A DNA stretch of 64,000 bases from positions 51,469,675 through 51,533,674 of the forward strand of contig CM018048.1 in NCBI GenBank assembly GCA_008638375.1, written 5' to 3'. The position numbers and the translations under genes were made by a program. The DNA is from Nyssa sinensis (taxonomy: Eukaryota > Streptophyta > Magnoliopsida > Cornales > Nyssaceae). Positions 52,201 through 64,000 of this stretch are shown here, piece by piece; within the stretch, counting starts at the first letter, position 1, and each line of letters begins with the position of its first letter. The notes below the pieces were generated by a model. It did not search any database. It saw only the letters and a list, made by a program, of their open reading frames with translations, and was not told the origin of the DNA.

Positions 52201-53586
52201 ACTCTGATGGCTCTCTTGAGCGTTACAAAGCTTGATTTGTTGCTAAGGGATTCTCTCAAGAATATGGTCTTGACTATGAGGAGACATTTACCCCTGTTGC
52301 CAAAATGACCATTGTCCGTACATTGATATCAGTTGCTGCCATTCACTCTTGGCCCCTCTATCAAATGGACGTTAAAAATGCCTTTCTTAACGGCCATCTT
52401 ACAGAAGAAGTCTATATGCGTCATCCACCAGGACTGCCTCATTCTTCCGACCAGGTGTGTCGTCTTCGTCGTGCCCTTTATGGTTTGAAACAGTCTCCAC
52501 AAGCTTGGTATGACCGCTTTCAGACAACTGTTACTCAGCTTGGTTTTCTTTCCAGTGCTTATGACTCTGCCTTGTTTCTTCTTCACACCTCCTCTGGATT
52601 TGTTGGTTTATTATTGTATATAAATGATATGATCATCACTTGGCTTTGATTCTTCTGCCATCACTCTCGTAAAGCAGCTATTTGTTTCGCACCTTTGAAA
52701 TGAAGGACTTAGGGTCTTTTGCGATATTTTCTTGGAATTGAAGTGGCCTACTCTCCAAGGGCTACTTTCTTTCATAGGCTAAGTATGCTAATGAGGTTAT
52801 TCATCGGGCTAGCTTGCCCGATTCTAAGGTTTTTGACACTCCAATTGAGCTGAATGTGAAACTGAAATCTACTGAAGGTGTCCCTTTGGATGATCCTTCT
52901 TTGTATAGGGAACTTTTTGGTTGCTTGGTCTACCTCACTGTCACTCATCTTGATCTTGCCTATGCTGTCCATATCATCAGTCAATTTGTTTCCGCTCCTC
53001 GTTCCCCACACTGGGCTGCCTTGGTTCGAATTATGCGTTATCTTCGTGGTACTATCTATTAGGGTTTGCTTTTATCTTTTACTTCCTCTTTGACACTCGT
53101 TGCTTATGCTGATTCTGATTGGGCTAGTGATGTCACTGATCGCAAGTTCACTTCTGGTTTATGCTTGTTTCTTGGTGATTCTCTTATTTCTTGGAAAAAC
53201 AAGAAGCAAAGTGTTGTTAACCGTTCTACTGCTGAGGCCGAGTACCGTGCTATGACACATGCTACAGTTGAAATTGTTTGGCTTCGTGGTATTTTGTCTG
53301 ATTTGGGAGTTTTTCAGTCTTCTCCAATTCCTCTCTATTGTAACAACAAAAGTGCTATCCAAATTAGCTCACAATACAGTGTTTCATGAACGCACTAAAC
53401 CTATTGAGATTGATTGTCATTTTGTTCGTCTCCATTTGCAGTCTGGCTCTATCTCCCTTCCGTTCGTTTCCACTTTGCTCCAACTTACTGATTTCTTTAC
53501 GAAGACTCACATTGTTACTCACTTTCAGTTCCTTCTTGGCAAACTCTCGGTGTTTTCATCCAAAACCCCTTGAGTTTGAGGGAGGG

Positions 53587-53800
53587 TGTCAAAGAATATA
53601 GAATATCTTTGTATTCTATATTTATTTATATATTTTAGGAATAGATTTTAGAAATATTAGTTGTAATTCCCTAATTTTGTGTGATTAGGCTTGATTAATG
53701 CAGTTTCCTTATTTGTAGTTTTCATTTTTTCTATATATACACATATGTATTAGTACGAATGATTCAATGAATATATACCCAATTTATCAGAAATCTTTCA
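53587..53800 (+). repeat. 3' LTR of the copia element
   Basis: A 214-bp repeat of the 5' LTR, starting TGTCAAAGAATATAG and ending AAATCTTTCA. A polypurine tract, TTTGAGGGAGGG, immediately precedes it. Confidence 0.92.
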
Positions 53801-54652
53801 CAGCCAGAGGAGATGCATGCTTTCTTTTTGCTCATAGGATCGAGGTGGCAGCAAAACCTGGGCTTTAAGGTATATCCTGTGTCATATTCTCTAATTTTGT
53901 TCACCTGCTTTATGTTTTGGCCTCTGATCGTGTTTAGAAATCCTAATAACCCTTGAATGACAATGCCATTGTTTATTGTTGTCAAATCACAATGACCCCC
54001 AGACACTGTAAATTTATCTTCAATTCCCTTTTTCTTTCATGTATATGCATGGTCTACCTTTTTGTCTCTCTAATACCGTATTATGTACACAAATTCAACA
54101 AGGTTTATGTAATCCACAATGTGTTACTAGGTACATGAGGATCAATGAACTTCATTATATTTTGAAAAAAGAAAAAGATTCTAATGATATTTCATATATT
54201 CCTGTCAGCTCTTATGATTTTGAGAATTCAAACCATTTGAATGGTACACATACCCCCTGAAATCAAAAGTACTGACCCTATATCACCGGTAACTCTATAT
54301 ATGTTTTTCTTCTCAAACTATGAACAGTTAGTTGTGTTAATATTGTTGTATATGATCATATGATATTATAGCAATTACATCTCTGAATTGGGCATTCATT
54401 TTCTCTTTTACAGCAAAATATTTTATATAATAAATTATGGAACCTATATCATTACACTTAATTGGTGGTTCCTTTTTAGGTTTCATGAAACCACATTTCA
54501 AACTAGTTTTCCAGTCAATCATTCAAAATGATAGCTTCATTTTATGTGATGCTGAGGTTCTTATGTTGCCTCTACATGTTCTTAATTTAAATCACATCAA
54601 CTTCTACCAATTTCTCAGAAAATAAATATATATGGCTAGCTAGGGTACGTAT

Positions 54653-54687
<35 letters not shown>

Positions 54688-54887
54688 TAAAGTATGGCCT
54701 GCCATTGTGCAAAAATCTGTTTGGATGCAATGTTTTGAACATCTTTTTCCAAAATATGCTTAGCACTTTGACAATCAATTTTGACTAAAAATTGTTGATT
54801 AAGTAAGTTAGACCGGAACTTACTAATGCATAAAACAAGAGCTAAAATCTATATATATATATATATATATATATATGTTATGAATAG

Positions 54888-54921
<34 letters not shown>

Positions 54922-55088
54922 CCATAAAGACTATAGGAATAACCACAAAATAAATAAATTTGTCAATGTAAAACTTTAGTAAATCCGATCATCGACAAGA
55001 CTTATTTTGGGACATTATAATTTTGTAAATATAGCTGAGCAAGTATTTCTGAATCATACAGCTTGGCCTCTTCAAGAAAACTTGATCA
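53801..55088. other. spacer between the copia element and the GMC gene
   Basis: No gene found. It contains a (TG)n array (54653-54687) and two AT arrays (54852-54877 and 54888-54920) just past the 3' end of the GMC oxidoreductase. Confidence 0.5.
54653..54687. repeat. (TA)n(TG)n microsatellite
   Basis: A TA array running into a TG array. Confidence 0.8.
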
Positions 55089-57539
55089 TCAGTTTGATGT
55101 ATCACTTGCAAGTCTCTCACTCAGTATCCTAACACCCATATATCTGCATAGCAAATTAGACCAAGCATTAGTGATAAAACCAATATTAATCATAAAATAA
55201 CAATGAAAATGAAAATATGAAAATTTGTTTATATTAATTACCTTCCAAGCATCATAACAGTGGCTTGGGGATTCGTCCCAGGAGAGTAATTAAAGGTAGA
55301 ACCATCGATAACTCGTAGTGCATCCACACCAAGAACTTTATAATCACGATCAACAACCATACCAACCTGGCAACCTCCATGGTAATGCCATATGGTCATG
55401 ACAGTGTCCCTACAGAATTGTTCCAATGAGGTGGAAACATTGCTATGCTTAGGCAGCAAATTCACTGGAGCACTTGCTGTCATGTTGAGAAGTGTCTGCA
55501 CTGACATGCCATCATATCTAAACTTAGAGAAGGACTTCGATTCGATTATTCTCTCAATGGTTCTGATGCCCTCCACACATCTTTGTAAGTCCTCAGGTTC
55601 CTTGAAGTAGTTGAAAGTAACAGAGGGATTTTCATTAGGGTTACGATTTCGGAGCTCGAGATGGCCAGTGGAGAGGGGTCCCATGATCTTCTCAAGAATG
55701 AAACCACCTCTGAAAACTGCTTCATCAAGATTACTCATGGACTCTACAGCTTTGGCTATGGCTTCTGGTGTTCTTTGTTTAGGTGGCACTGTTAGAGAGC
55801 TGACCAATCTGCAAATGTGTAACAAAATTTAGTTTCCTTGAAGTAAAAATGAATTATGCATTGTGGGCTCGGCCCGTTACGTCTAGTGGGCCGGTCTGTC
55901 AACCATAGTAATGAGTTGGATTTTGAGGAACATATTGGGTTGAGAAAAAAAAAAGGGATATTCATATCGAATGACCCAATAATATGAAGAAATTAAAATT
56001 TCTGACCCCACTTAGAAGGGTGATGTAGGTAAACGGCAACTCCTTATCGGATCTCACCTATGTGGGTTAAGGTTATCACAAACTTCTGATTCAGAATATG
56101 GTTTTTGACTTGTATATTGGCATAAACAACAATGTTTTACGTAGAATTGCCTCGGAAATGCAATTTTGGGCCTCCTCAGGTAAATGAGTTGGTAAAAATG
56201 GAGGAATAAGGTACCTTAGGGGAAAACATTCCGAAGTCTCTGTGAGGGCTTCCGCCGGCAAAGTTTTCACCACTGGCGGCTTCGATATAGCTTCCAAAGT
56301 GAGTGATTCCAACAATTTGGATGAGGGAGACCTCAACTGGGAGAGGAGAGGGAATGAAAATGGCATTCATGGGGTTATCAGACATGCCTTGGCCAACCAA
56401 GGGCTGGTCCAGCACCATTGTGATGTTATGGGCCTTGAGTTGATCTGCAGGGCCCACGCCACTCAACATCAAAAGCTGTGGGCTTCCCAGTGCACCAGCC
56501 GATACTATGATCTCGTTCTTTGCTCCACTCTTTAAATAAGCTTTGTGCTTAATTCCTGATGCGTCTCTGAAGATCACTCCGTGAGCTACTGGCCTTGATT
56601 TTCCTGAATCAATACTTAAATTGGTTTAATCTTGGGTTAATAAGTGGACCAAGCAGATCATATATTTAGGAAAATGTTATGTATCCCTGTTTTATATATC
56701 CAATTGTATCCCTAATATGATATATCGAGATTTGGAAAGATCAAAATTATCATATTCTGATACATTATATTGATAACACAATTGAAAATATAAATTAAAA
56801 ATACCTAACACTACTCATATATTTATGAGATTATGGGCCCAATCTTTCGTAATGTCAGCTTTGGTGGTAGCTAAGAAATGTTACCCTAGGAATCATAGTG
56901 GGCAAGCCCATTTGAGAGAGAAATGATGGATGGTTACAGCACGTCATTATTAAATGAAGTGTTACAAGATTTATCAGTTTTCTATATTTACTATAAAAAA
57001 AATTCTAATAATTTTAAAAAGTAATAGAAATTATGAAAAAGAGTTACAGACTACATAAGAAATTGACGTGGGGTAACCATTTCAATAAATAACTTTTGTA
57101 TCTTCAATAATATAGAAATACAAATTCATGAGAAGTTTTTGAATGATAAATACGAAAGACTTTTTTTAAATTCTAAAATAGAAAATTGCATACCATTAGT
57201 CGTATATATGGATCGAGTCAATCAATTTCTATCATGTATACATGCCTAATTTTAAGAAGAAGAAAAACAGTTATTTCTGCCTACGAGGCATAACATGATT
57301 GATAGTATCATTAACTAAGTCAATGACCCAAATCACCTAAAAAATATATATATATATATATATAGAAAAATTTTGCATATTCCTAATTTATTCTTATTGG
57401 CGTAACATGATTGATAGTGCCATTAAGTAAGTCAATCACCCAATTCACCTAAGAAAAATACTACATATTCCTAATTTATTCTTAATGTGATACGTAAAAA
57501 CATGATAGTTTTAAATCTTACAAAGGGTGATGTTTAAAA

Positions 57540-57584
<45 letters not shown>

Positions 57585-57673
57585 TGAAACACCGTATTAG
57601 GGATACAATGGACGACACCTAACACTAAAAAAATTCTCATTTTTGTGCACATATAAATCCGTGTATGTATATA

Positions 57674-57708
<35 letters not shown>

Positions 57709-60180
57709 TTGCGTACCTTTGATTCTAAACAATATCTTATGAACAGAAGCGCGCAGAAGAAGAGTGAGCCCTTTAGGGTTTGCATACTGAAGCAAATCAG
57801 CGGCCGTGTGTCTATGCCCATCCGGGTCAAATATGGTCCCACCAACCTTAGTCCCATAAAGATGATCATAGGTAAATCCATTGTCTGGAACAACACCAAC
57901 TTCAACTAGTCCATCTCTCACCGCCGATTGCCACTGCTTCATAGGTGGTTGGAACGCCACCAGCTTTTCCACCCACTGGTACGACTCGTTTGCCAGCCGG
58001 CCATCCCACCCAACCCGTTTCACGTAGTCAGTGGCGGCTCGTGAGTAAAACCCGGCGTTTAAGCAGCTTCCACCGCCCAAAACACGAGCGCGTGCGCTTA
58101 TGACTCCGTCCTCGGAGATGAAGCGCTGTGAAGGGGATGTCGGAGACAGGTCGGAGAGCGCTTGCCCAAAAGCATCTAGGTTGGTTATGTTATTGTTGCC
58201 GTAGGGCGAGCCGCCTCGCTCGAGTAGAAGGACACTGTAGTTTTGAGAAAGAGTGGCGGCTAAAGGGCAGCCGGCGGTTCCACCACCGATGATGATGTAG
58301 TCGTAGTACGTTGTATTTGGGGCTGAGGTTGCTTCATGCATGAAAGTGTAATTCGGAGCTGTGGAGAGACGGAGAGATTAGTTCAGTAGACAATAGCTTG
58401 ATATATACTATTGTCTTAGCTATCTATAATCTATTCTTATGTATCTTATCTTTTTCTTTTATATATATAAAACCATAATGAGATTATGATTTTTGTTTTC
58501 TTATTTAGATATGTCACACATAATAATTTTTTATTTTATTTTATTTTTATGAATTGATAAAAAATTAATTTGAATCAGCTTGTGCACATTAGATTAAATC
58601 TTTTTATGTAACAATCAAGTACATTATTTAAACTTTAATTATCAATAGTTGATGCAGATAATCTTTAGATTTTTACACTCAGGTAGAAGCTCCTGGGTTA
58701 GATGTCATTGTGATGCAATTAAGAGGCTGGGAACATTATTGCTTTGTTGGTTGGACTTTAACTAGATCAACTGAAACACTCAAAATGGTCCATTAGTAGG
58801 GGTATAATTTGGATGGGTCAATTTGAATTCAACCTGAATTTGATTTCAATTTGTTAGGATTTAGGTTTCATTTTTTACATTTTGGGTTAGACTTGGCAAA
58901 AAGAACTTAAATTCGATCAAAATTAGGACTGGACTTAGATTGAGACTTTAAAAACTTGAGTTTAACCCGAACTTGAATTCAATATTTTATAATAAATTTT
59001 TTTATAAGAATTACTATTTATATTTTTATAATTTTATAAACTTATTGACTTTTAACATTTTTTTAAAATTAAATTTTGTTAAATAAATTATTTTAACGGT
59101 TTTTAGTTTCTTTTAGAAGAAAAAATTTGAGAAAAATTATTGAAACTTTTAGTTTATAATCAAAATAGGATTAAAAAAATAGCAATTTACTAAAAAAATC
59201 GTGAATAAAATTTAAAAATTAAAATTAATAATTGAGTTCAGGTCGGGCTCGGGTTGAATCCCGACACTAAAAAATTCTAATTCGGGTCTGACTCGGGTTG
59301 ATTGCTCGAGTTCAAGGTTGAGTTCAGAGTGGATTCGGAGTGATTGTTTTAGAATTTGAGTTAGGTTTAAACATAATTCAATCCGAAGTCGATACGCCCG
59401 AGTTGCACCCGTACCCACAAGTACAGAAAAAAAAACACCCAACCGTGAAAAAAATACAAAAAATATTTATATCTTGACCTTAGAACATTACACCCAATGA
59501 AGTTGTGATATGTTGATCACATGGCAGTATTATTTTTAATCTATATTAGAACTACTACATACTAAAATCATCAAATTCATCACACTGACCTGACCCTTGA
59601 AATAACTTTTTCGGGTCAAATGTTTACCATGCAATGCAAATGCTTCCGAAGCCAATAATTATTTGCTCCTCCAGTCCTTTATCTCAAGTAAGAGAACAGT
59701 CATGCAATTTAATGTACAATTAATTTTGGGCGGTGTGTTGGTTGCAACTAACCGCAAAAAAGCAGGGAAAATTGAAGATATTGACCAATTTTTGTCGCCT
59801 CGAAGGAAATTTAGGCAATAACCATTGAATTGCTTTAAAATACCTAAAGCAACAATATTAGCTTCAATGATTGTATAATAAAACATGTTTAACAGTACTT
59901 GAGCAACTTAAGAGGAGGGATGGGGGACAACTATATATGGACAATATCAAATTAAAACTCATGAGAGTACTGTATGTAAGTACAACCAATGAAAGCATAG
60001 CATGCATTCTTAGATTTCTTGCTTTCAGTTGCAGGACATCATCATTTTCAAGATTGCACAGAAAATAGCAAGAAAAACGAAGAAAATTTCACTGATACCT
60101 TTTTCCGAGAAACAGAAGCCATGAAAGAAGAGAATTCCAGCAACAGCAGCACCAAACAATCTCCACCACCCAAAACCCAT
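55089..60180 (-). CDS. GMC oxidoreductase, HOTHEAD/(R)-mandelonitrile lyase-like, with one frameshift
   Basis: An FAD-dependent glucose-methanol-choline oxidoreductase, secreted. Relatives act in cuticle fatty-acid oxidation (HOTHEAD) or cyanohydrin cleavage; the substrate here is unknown. Five exons: 60180-60099, 58358-57717, 56603-56215, 55808-55242 and 55143-55089. Exon 1 encodes a signal peptide (FGAAVAGILFFHGFCFS). Exon 2 has the FAD-binding YIIIGGGTAGCPLA motif and ARVLGGGSCLNAGFY. Exon 3 has NEIIVSAGALGSPQLLMLSG, the GMC signature 2. Exon 4 has the catalytic region WHYHGGCQVG and GTNPQATVMMLGR (His and Asn). Exon 4 is one base too long: just after its acceptor, an extra base in CTCTCTAACAG throws the frame before VPPKQRTPEAI. 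Without that base the product is 577 aa, the normal size. It is either a recent pseudogene or a sequence error. Intron 1 holds a decayed TIR element. Confidence 0.85.
57289..57490. repeat. tandem duplication in GMC intron 2
   Basis: TAACATGATTGATAGT(A/G)(T/C)CATTAA, AAGTCAATGACCCAA-like and TATTCCTAATTTATTCTTA blocks occur twice, at about 57289-57397 and 57400-57490. An AT array has expanded inside the first copy. Confidence 0.75.
57545..57582. repeat. (TA)n microsatellite in GMC intron 2
   Basis: Perfect TA array. A further TG/TA array lies at 57672-57708 immediately next to the exon 2 donor. Confidence 0.8.
58797..59415. repeat. decayed TIR element in GMC intron 1
   Basis: The left TAGGGGTATAATTTGG and right TTGCACCCGTAC are weak inverted ends around an AT-rich, non-coding interior with GGGTC/GACCC-type motifs. 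It resembles the other hAT-like short elements in the window only in style. Confidence 0.4.
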
Positions 60181-60270
60181 CGCGTTAAGAACAACTCAAG
60201 ATGGCGATCTTTTCTGGGTGTCTCTTAATTAATTTGTACAAATTATCAAAGGCATGCAGCTTAATCTTCC

Positions 60271-60278
60271 TTATATAA
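60271..60278 (-). promoter_or_regulatory. TATA box of the GMC oxidoreductase gene
   Basis: TTATATAA (GCTTATATAAGG on the minus strand) about 91 bp upstream of the ATG. It is consistent with a leader of about 60 nt. Confidence 0.6.
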
Positions 60279-61473
60279 GCAGCTGGGAAGCCAAGGATCT
60301 GAACGGCAATAATTTTCGGTGGTACAAAGATACCTGCATTGCTTCGTGGGCGATGAGTAAGGCTATATAAACTCAATTATATATAAGTCAATATTGTAAA
60401 GGCTAAAACACAATAATAAAGATTCAAGAAATGAAGGAAATGTGAATAACCCCACAATCGCCTACTACTCTTGCCGATTTTAAAGCCAAACTAGCTGTGA
60501 TGCACCATGCATGTCATGTCATGTCACTTACTTTTCTGAACCCACAATAATTAAGGTGTTAGTTGGACATGGGTATTGATTGCTGCACTTAATACCTGCA
60601 CATGGCCTTAGTTTTCACCATAGAACTTGTATAAAGCTAATTAACATCATTGCTTCATTTCCTGGGATTGTGTTTTTAGGAAGAAAATGATCGGCAACCA
60701 CCTAGTACTGTTAATATGATCATCAACATTTGATTTAACACAAATCTGTACAAATTTAATGGGAACATGGAAAAATTTCAAGAAAGTTTTAGTGTACTCA
60801 AATCAGACAAAAATAAGTCACAGGATCCTCGTTCTTGATTGCACAATTTTGATGCTTTTTGATCTGGGCTATGGGACGCAATTATAAGACAAGGAGATTA
60901 AGTTTGGATTTGTATAGTAAAATTCAATTAGCTAGTTAATTAAAATGATGATTGTATATATGAGTTAAGGTAGGTTTTAATGAGATTCAACTACTCGTGT
61001 GAAGTAGTTCAGCTTCACTTAGTAGGGAGCTCATAAATTCATCTTTGGGAGGTGCGTGAAGCTTGACTGAAGGAATGGTGGAGGTGATGGCATGGGATGG
61101 TCTGGGACAGCATTAAGAATGTAGTTGCGTGATTTGCGCTGGTGCAGATAGCAAGTGTTGAGATGGGAAAGCACTTCAACAATGGCATTGATGGTGGTGG
61201 AGAAATGATAATTAATGGAGGCGGCTGTAGGGTGGCAACGGCCATAGCACCCACAATAGTGGTGTAGTGGCAGTGATATTGCTGGTGGTGGAGTTCATTG
61301 GGTTTGATAAAAAATAAATCATTAACAAGATTAATATGATGCTAAAATTTGAAGGATTGAGTAGGATAAGCTTAGTCGGTAACTCATGATTCCCGAACTT
61401 AGGATAAGTTTTATTTATGTTACTGTAATTTTGAACTTAATTTTATCTCTCCATTAAATTTTTTTAGAGTTCA

Positions 61474-62437
61474 GAATTAAGAGATTCGTGTCAATTTGTA
61501 AAATAATAATTATCAAATATCTTTTCAATTAACTAAAAAAAAATGTTTTAGAAGTATTAAACTTGGCAAAATTGCTTCTTCATTTTTTGATATAACAATA
61601 GAGAATGGAGAGCCTACTACTTAGTATATATTGCTATAAAGAATAAAATCTACAGTAATTCAAAAAAAAAAAACATAATACTTTTCAAGAACAAAAACAT
61701 ATGTTTTCAAAATTGATAAAAAAAATGTCAATAAATATATAAATAGGTCACATTTTCACTTAAAGAAATATTTTGCTTCTCATATTTTGATGTATGGGTC
61801 ATGAATTATTATTTCTCTACTTTTACAATTTAAAATCAATTTTATCGAGAGACAAAAAAAAAGAAGAGCAATTTCTTTAATAGGATCAAGTTCTTACTTA
61901 AATAGTAGCGGTGCCCCTTTTGGTTTTTTTTAGCGTGCCCCCTTTTGTTTTTTTTTTTTTGAATTAAGAGATTCGTGTCAATTTGTAAAATAATAATTGT
62001 CAAATATCTTTTCAATTAACTAAAAAAAAATGTTTTAGAAGTATTAAACTTGGCAAAATTGCTTCTTTATTTTTTGATATAACAATAGAGAATGGAGAGC
62101 CTACTACTTAGTATATATTGCTATAAAGAATAAAATCTACAGTAATTCAAAAAAAAAAAACAAAAGGGGGCACCGCTAAAAAAAAACCAAAAGGGGCACC
62201 GCTACTATTTAAGTAAGAACTTGATCCTATTAAAGAAATTGCTCTTCTTCTTTTTTTGTCTCTCGATAAAATTGATTTTAAATTATAAAAGTAGAGAAAT
62301 AATAATTCATGACTCATACATCAAAATATAAGAAGCAAAATATTTTTTTAAGTGAAAATGTGACCTATTTATATATTTATTGACATTTTTTTTTATCAAT
62401 TTTGAAAACATATGTTTTTGTTTTTGAAAAGTATTAT
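61474..62437. repeat. direct plus inverted duplication (R-A-R-A')
   Basis: R is a 201-bp unit present at 61474-61674 and 61961-62161. It starts GAATTAAGAGATTCGTGTC, ends TACAGTAATTCAAAAAAAA, and has only about two differences between copies. A (about 61675-61951) and A' (about 62162-62437) are inverted copies: ATAATACTTTTCAAGAAC in A mirrors TTTGAAAAGTATTATA in A', and TACTTAAATAGTAGCGGTGC in A mirrors GCACCGCTACTATTTAAGTA in A'. The arms of about 275 bp could form a long hairpin with R2 as its loop. No ORF. Confidence 0.8.
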
Positions 62438-63339
62438 ATTTTTAAAATTTTTATTTTAAATAATATTACAATTTAATAGCTATCCTCATTTTCGTTGCAA
62501 TGAACTTCGCCACCATAACAATGTAGCTACAAATGAGCAAAACCAAAGTGTACATAACAAAATGTAAAATCATAGTGCACAAACCGTGAATACATGGCGT
62601 TAAAACCAAAGTGCATTATTGTAAAATCCTCGGAAAAACCGTTTGCTTTCGCTTCTCACTTTTCATTAATTGCTTAATCACTTCAAATGTCTAATCACTT
62701 CATGAATTTCTTATAATCACTTTTTTCATTAATACATAGTCACTTCAAATGTCTAATCAATCATTAATTTCTTATTAAAGGCCGTTTAATTGGTTAGTCA
62801 CTTTGATTAAAAAGGCTTCGAAAACTTCAATTAAGAGAACTTCATTAAATTTTTATGCCAACAAAGGTCTTTTAAATTAGTTAGTCACTTAATTAAGGAG
62901 ACTTAGATTAAGAGAAGGGTAGAATTTGATCCAAGACTAATATTTATTTATCCACTTTTTCCTTTAATTGAACTTTGATCAGGAAAAAGTCATTGTTCAC
63001 TGGAATCCTCCTTTTCACATATTATATGCTATAATTTTGAATCATCCAAAACTATGAAATAAACAAAATCTGATACTTGACAATTAATTTTTTATATATA
63101 TATTTTTATTGTTAGATAATCTGTCAATTTACTTTAATAAATAATTTTAAAATTTAAATAATATTATTTTAGTCTAAATAATCACATATTTTAACGGAGT
63201 TAATATCAAAACAAACTATTGAATTTTTTTTATAGCAGAAGATTTTTATTTGGGCCTTTTAGATAAGGAGAAAAATTCTATGAATGTTTTGGACTTTTTA
63301 GTATTTTTTTCATAAAAACATTAAATTTTTGTTTTAAGA

Positions 63340-63680
63340 AATTGTTTTAGAAGTATTAAACTTGACAAAATTGCTTCTTTTTTTTTTTTTTATAGATAGA
63401 GGAGGGAGAGCCTACTACTTGTGTATATTGCTATAAAGAATAAAATCTACAGCAATTCAGTAAAAAAATCGGCACCCGCACTACTTAGGTAAGAACGTGA
63501 TCCTATTGAAGAAATTACCCCTTTTTTTTTTATAAAATTAGTTTTGAAGTGTAAAAGTAAAGACATAATGATTCATGGCCCGTATTTTGATGCCCATGTG
63601 ATTGTATATGAGCGGCACCAAAATATGAAAAACAAAACATTTTCTTAAATAAAAATGTAACATACTTTAAAGATACAAGA
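63340..63680. repeat. degenerate third copy of the R-A' unit
   Basis: GTTTTAGAAGTATTAAACTT, GAGAGCCTACTACTTG(T)GTATATTG, AAAGAATAAAATCTACAG and AGGTAAGAACGTGATCCTAT recur in the same order as in R2-A'. They are more diverged, and TCGGCACCCGCACTACTTAG sits at the junction. Confidence 0.65.
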
Positions 63681-63717
63681 ATGTTAATTTACCTTTTGAT
63701 AAAGTGGGGATGAAAGA

Positions 63718-63718
<1 letters not shown>

Positions 63719-63751
<33 letters not shown>
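63719..63751. repeat. (AT)n microsatellite
   Basis: Perfect AT array. Confidence 0.85.
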
Positions 63752-63756
<5 letters not shown>

Positions 63757-64000
63757 TATTAAAAATTTGAGTTCGGATGTAATCATCCCAATCCCAATAA
63801 TAATGCACCGAATTTTATCAGAATTCCATCATTAAGCATCCTTAAATGAGAATGATACTAGGATCGGTGATACCTGTAAAGTCTTCGTGGCATTGCCGGT
63901 ATTTATAAGTTGAAACACATTGAATGTATTATAGCACCCACCGTTTAGTTAGTTCAGCTGGTAGCTCCTCTTAAATTATAGTATACATTTTCTTATCAAA

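Larger units (their letters stand above)
48993..53800 (+). mobile_element. decayed Ty1/copia LTR retrotransposon
   Basis: Both LTRs, a primer-binding site and a polypurine tract are present. The coding region (about 49684-53573) is broken by many stops and shifts. In order: Gag (from MTEDKIHAISCKLN), a zinc-knuckle remnant with a stop inside it near 50424, a protease remnant at about 50725 reading FDSSASHHMT (DSS instead of the catalytic DSG), and GAG-pre-integrase (HSRLGHLSVDRL, about 51145). Most of the integrase catalytic core is missing. Then come the post-core region (GRSPYEALY), reverse transcriptase (about 52110-52640; ALYGLKQSPQAWYDRF) and RNase H (about 53080-53390; NRSTAEAEYRAM). 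The order protease-integrase-RT-RNase H defines copia. The 5-bp flanks CAGCT and CAGCC are a near-perfect target duplication. It cannot move on its own. Confidence 0.93.
60279..64000. other. spacer with complex duplications
   Basis: No gene recognised. The first 1.2 kb is ordinary upstream sequence of the GMC gene. From 61474 a repeated and inverted structure dominates (61474-62437, with a degenerate relative at 63340-63680). An AT array lies at 63719-63751. Confidence 0.5.

Noticed and set aside
61039..61254. Minus-strand 71-aa ORF rich in Pro/Ser/His
   Set aside because: No start context, domain or splice partner; looks like chance.

Overview
This is nuclear DNA from a eudicot plant, most likely a woody one. 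The evidence is spliced genes with GT-AG introns, plant-only gene families, very AT-rich spacers full of microsatellites, and a mix of plant transposons (TRIM, Ty1/copia, hAT-like, Tourist-like and long foldback elements). I cannot name the species from sequence alone.

Layout. (1) 501-5064, minus: a complete 10-exon cucumisin-type subtilase, 775 aa. (2) 5065-14021: a transposon-rich spacer. It holds a foldback element, a Tourist-like MITE, a decayed virus- or retroelement-like coding remnant interrupted by two tiny TRIM retrotransposons in opposite orientations, and a roughly 250-bp dispersed duplication. (3) 14022-15236, minus: an intronless class I TCP transcription factor (TCP9/TCP19 type). 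(4) 15237-20975: spacer with repeats. (5) 20976-27253, minus: a complete 12-exon HMG-CoA synthase of the mevalonate pathway, with two short transposons in its large first intron. (6) 27254-38459: gene-poor, repeat-rich DNA. (7) 38460-38986, minus: a broken invertase/pectin methylesterase inhibitor gene. (8) 41414-43367, minus: a PLP-dependent transferase (MoCo-sulfurase-like) gene, intact except for one extra base. (9) 45779-45859, minus: tRNA-Leu(UAA). (10) About 48470-48615, minus: a microRNA399 hairpin with a TATA box and two PHR1-binding (P1BS) sites just upstream. (11) 48993-53800, plus: a decayed Ty1/copia retrotransposon with both LTRs. (12) 55089-60180, minus: a five-exon GMC (HOTHEAD/mandelonitrile lyase-like) oxidoreductase, again with one extra base. 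(13) 60181-64000: spacer with a near-perfect direct plus inverted duplication.

The genes are independently transcribed and do not form a pathway. The most interesting unlisted signal is the MIR399 locus, a phosphate-starvation regulator. Its arms, 3'-arm mature strand and promoter sites agree, its loop is an AT microsatellite, and a copia element lies about 220 bp beyond its distal P1BS. Two otherwise good genes each carry a single +1 insertion, which is either recent pseudogenization or residual assembly error.
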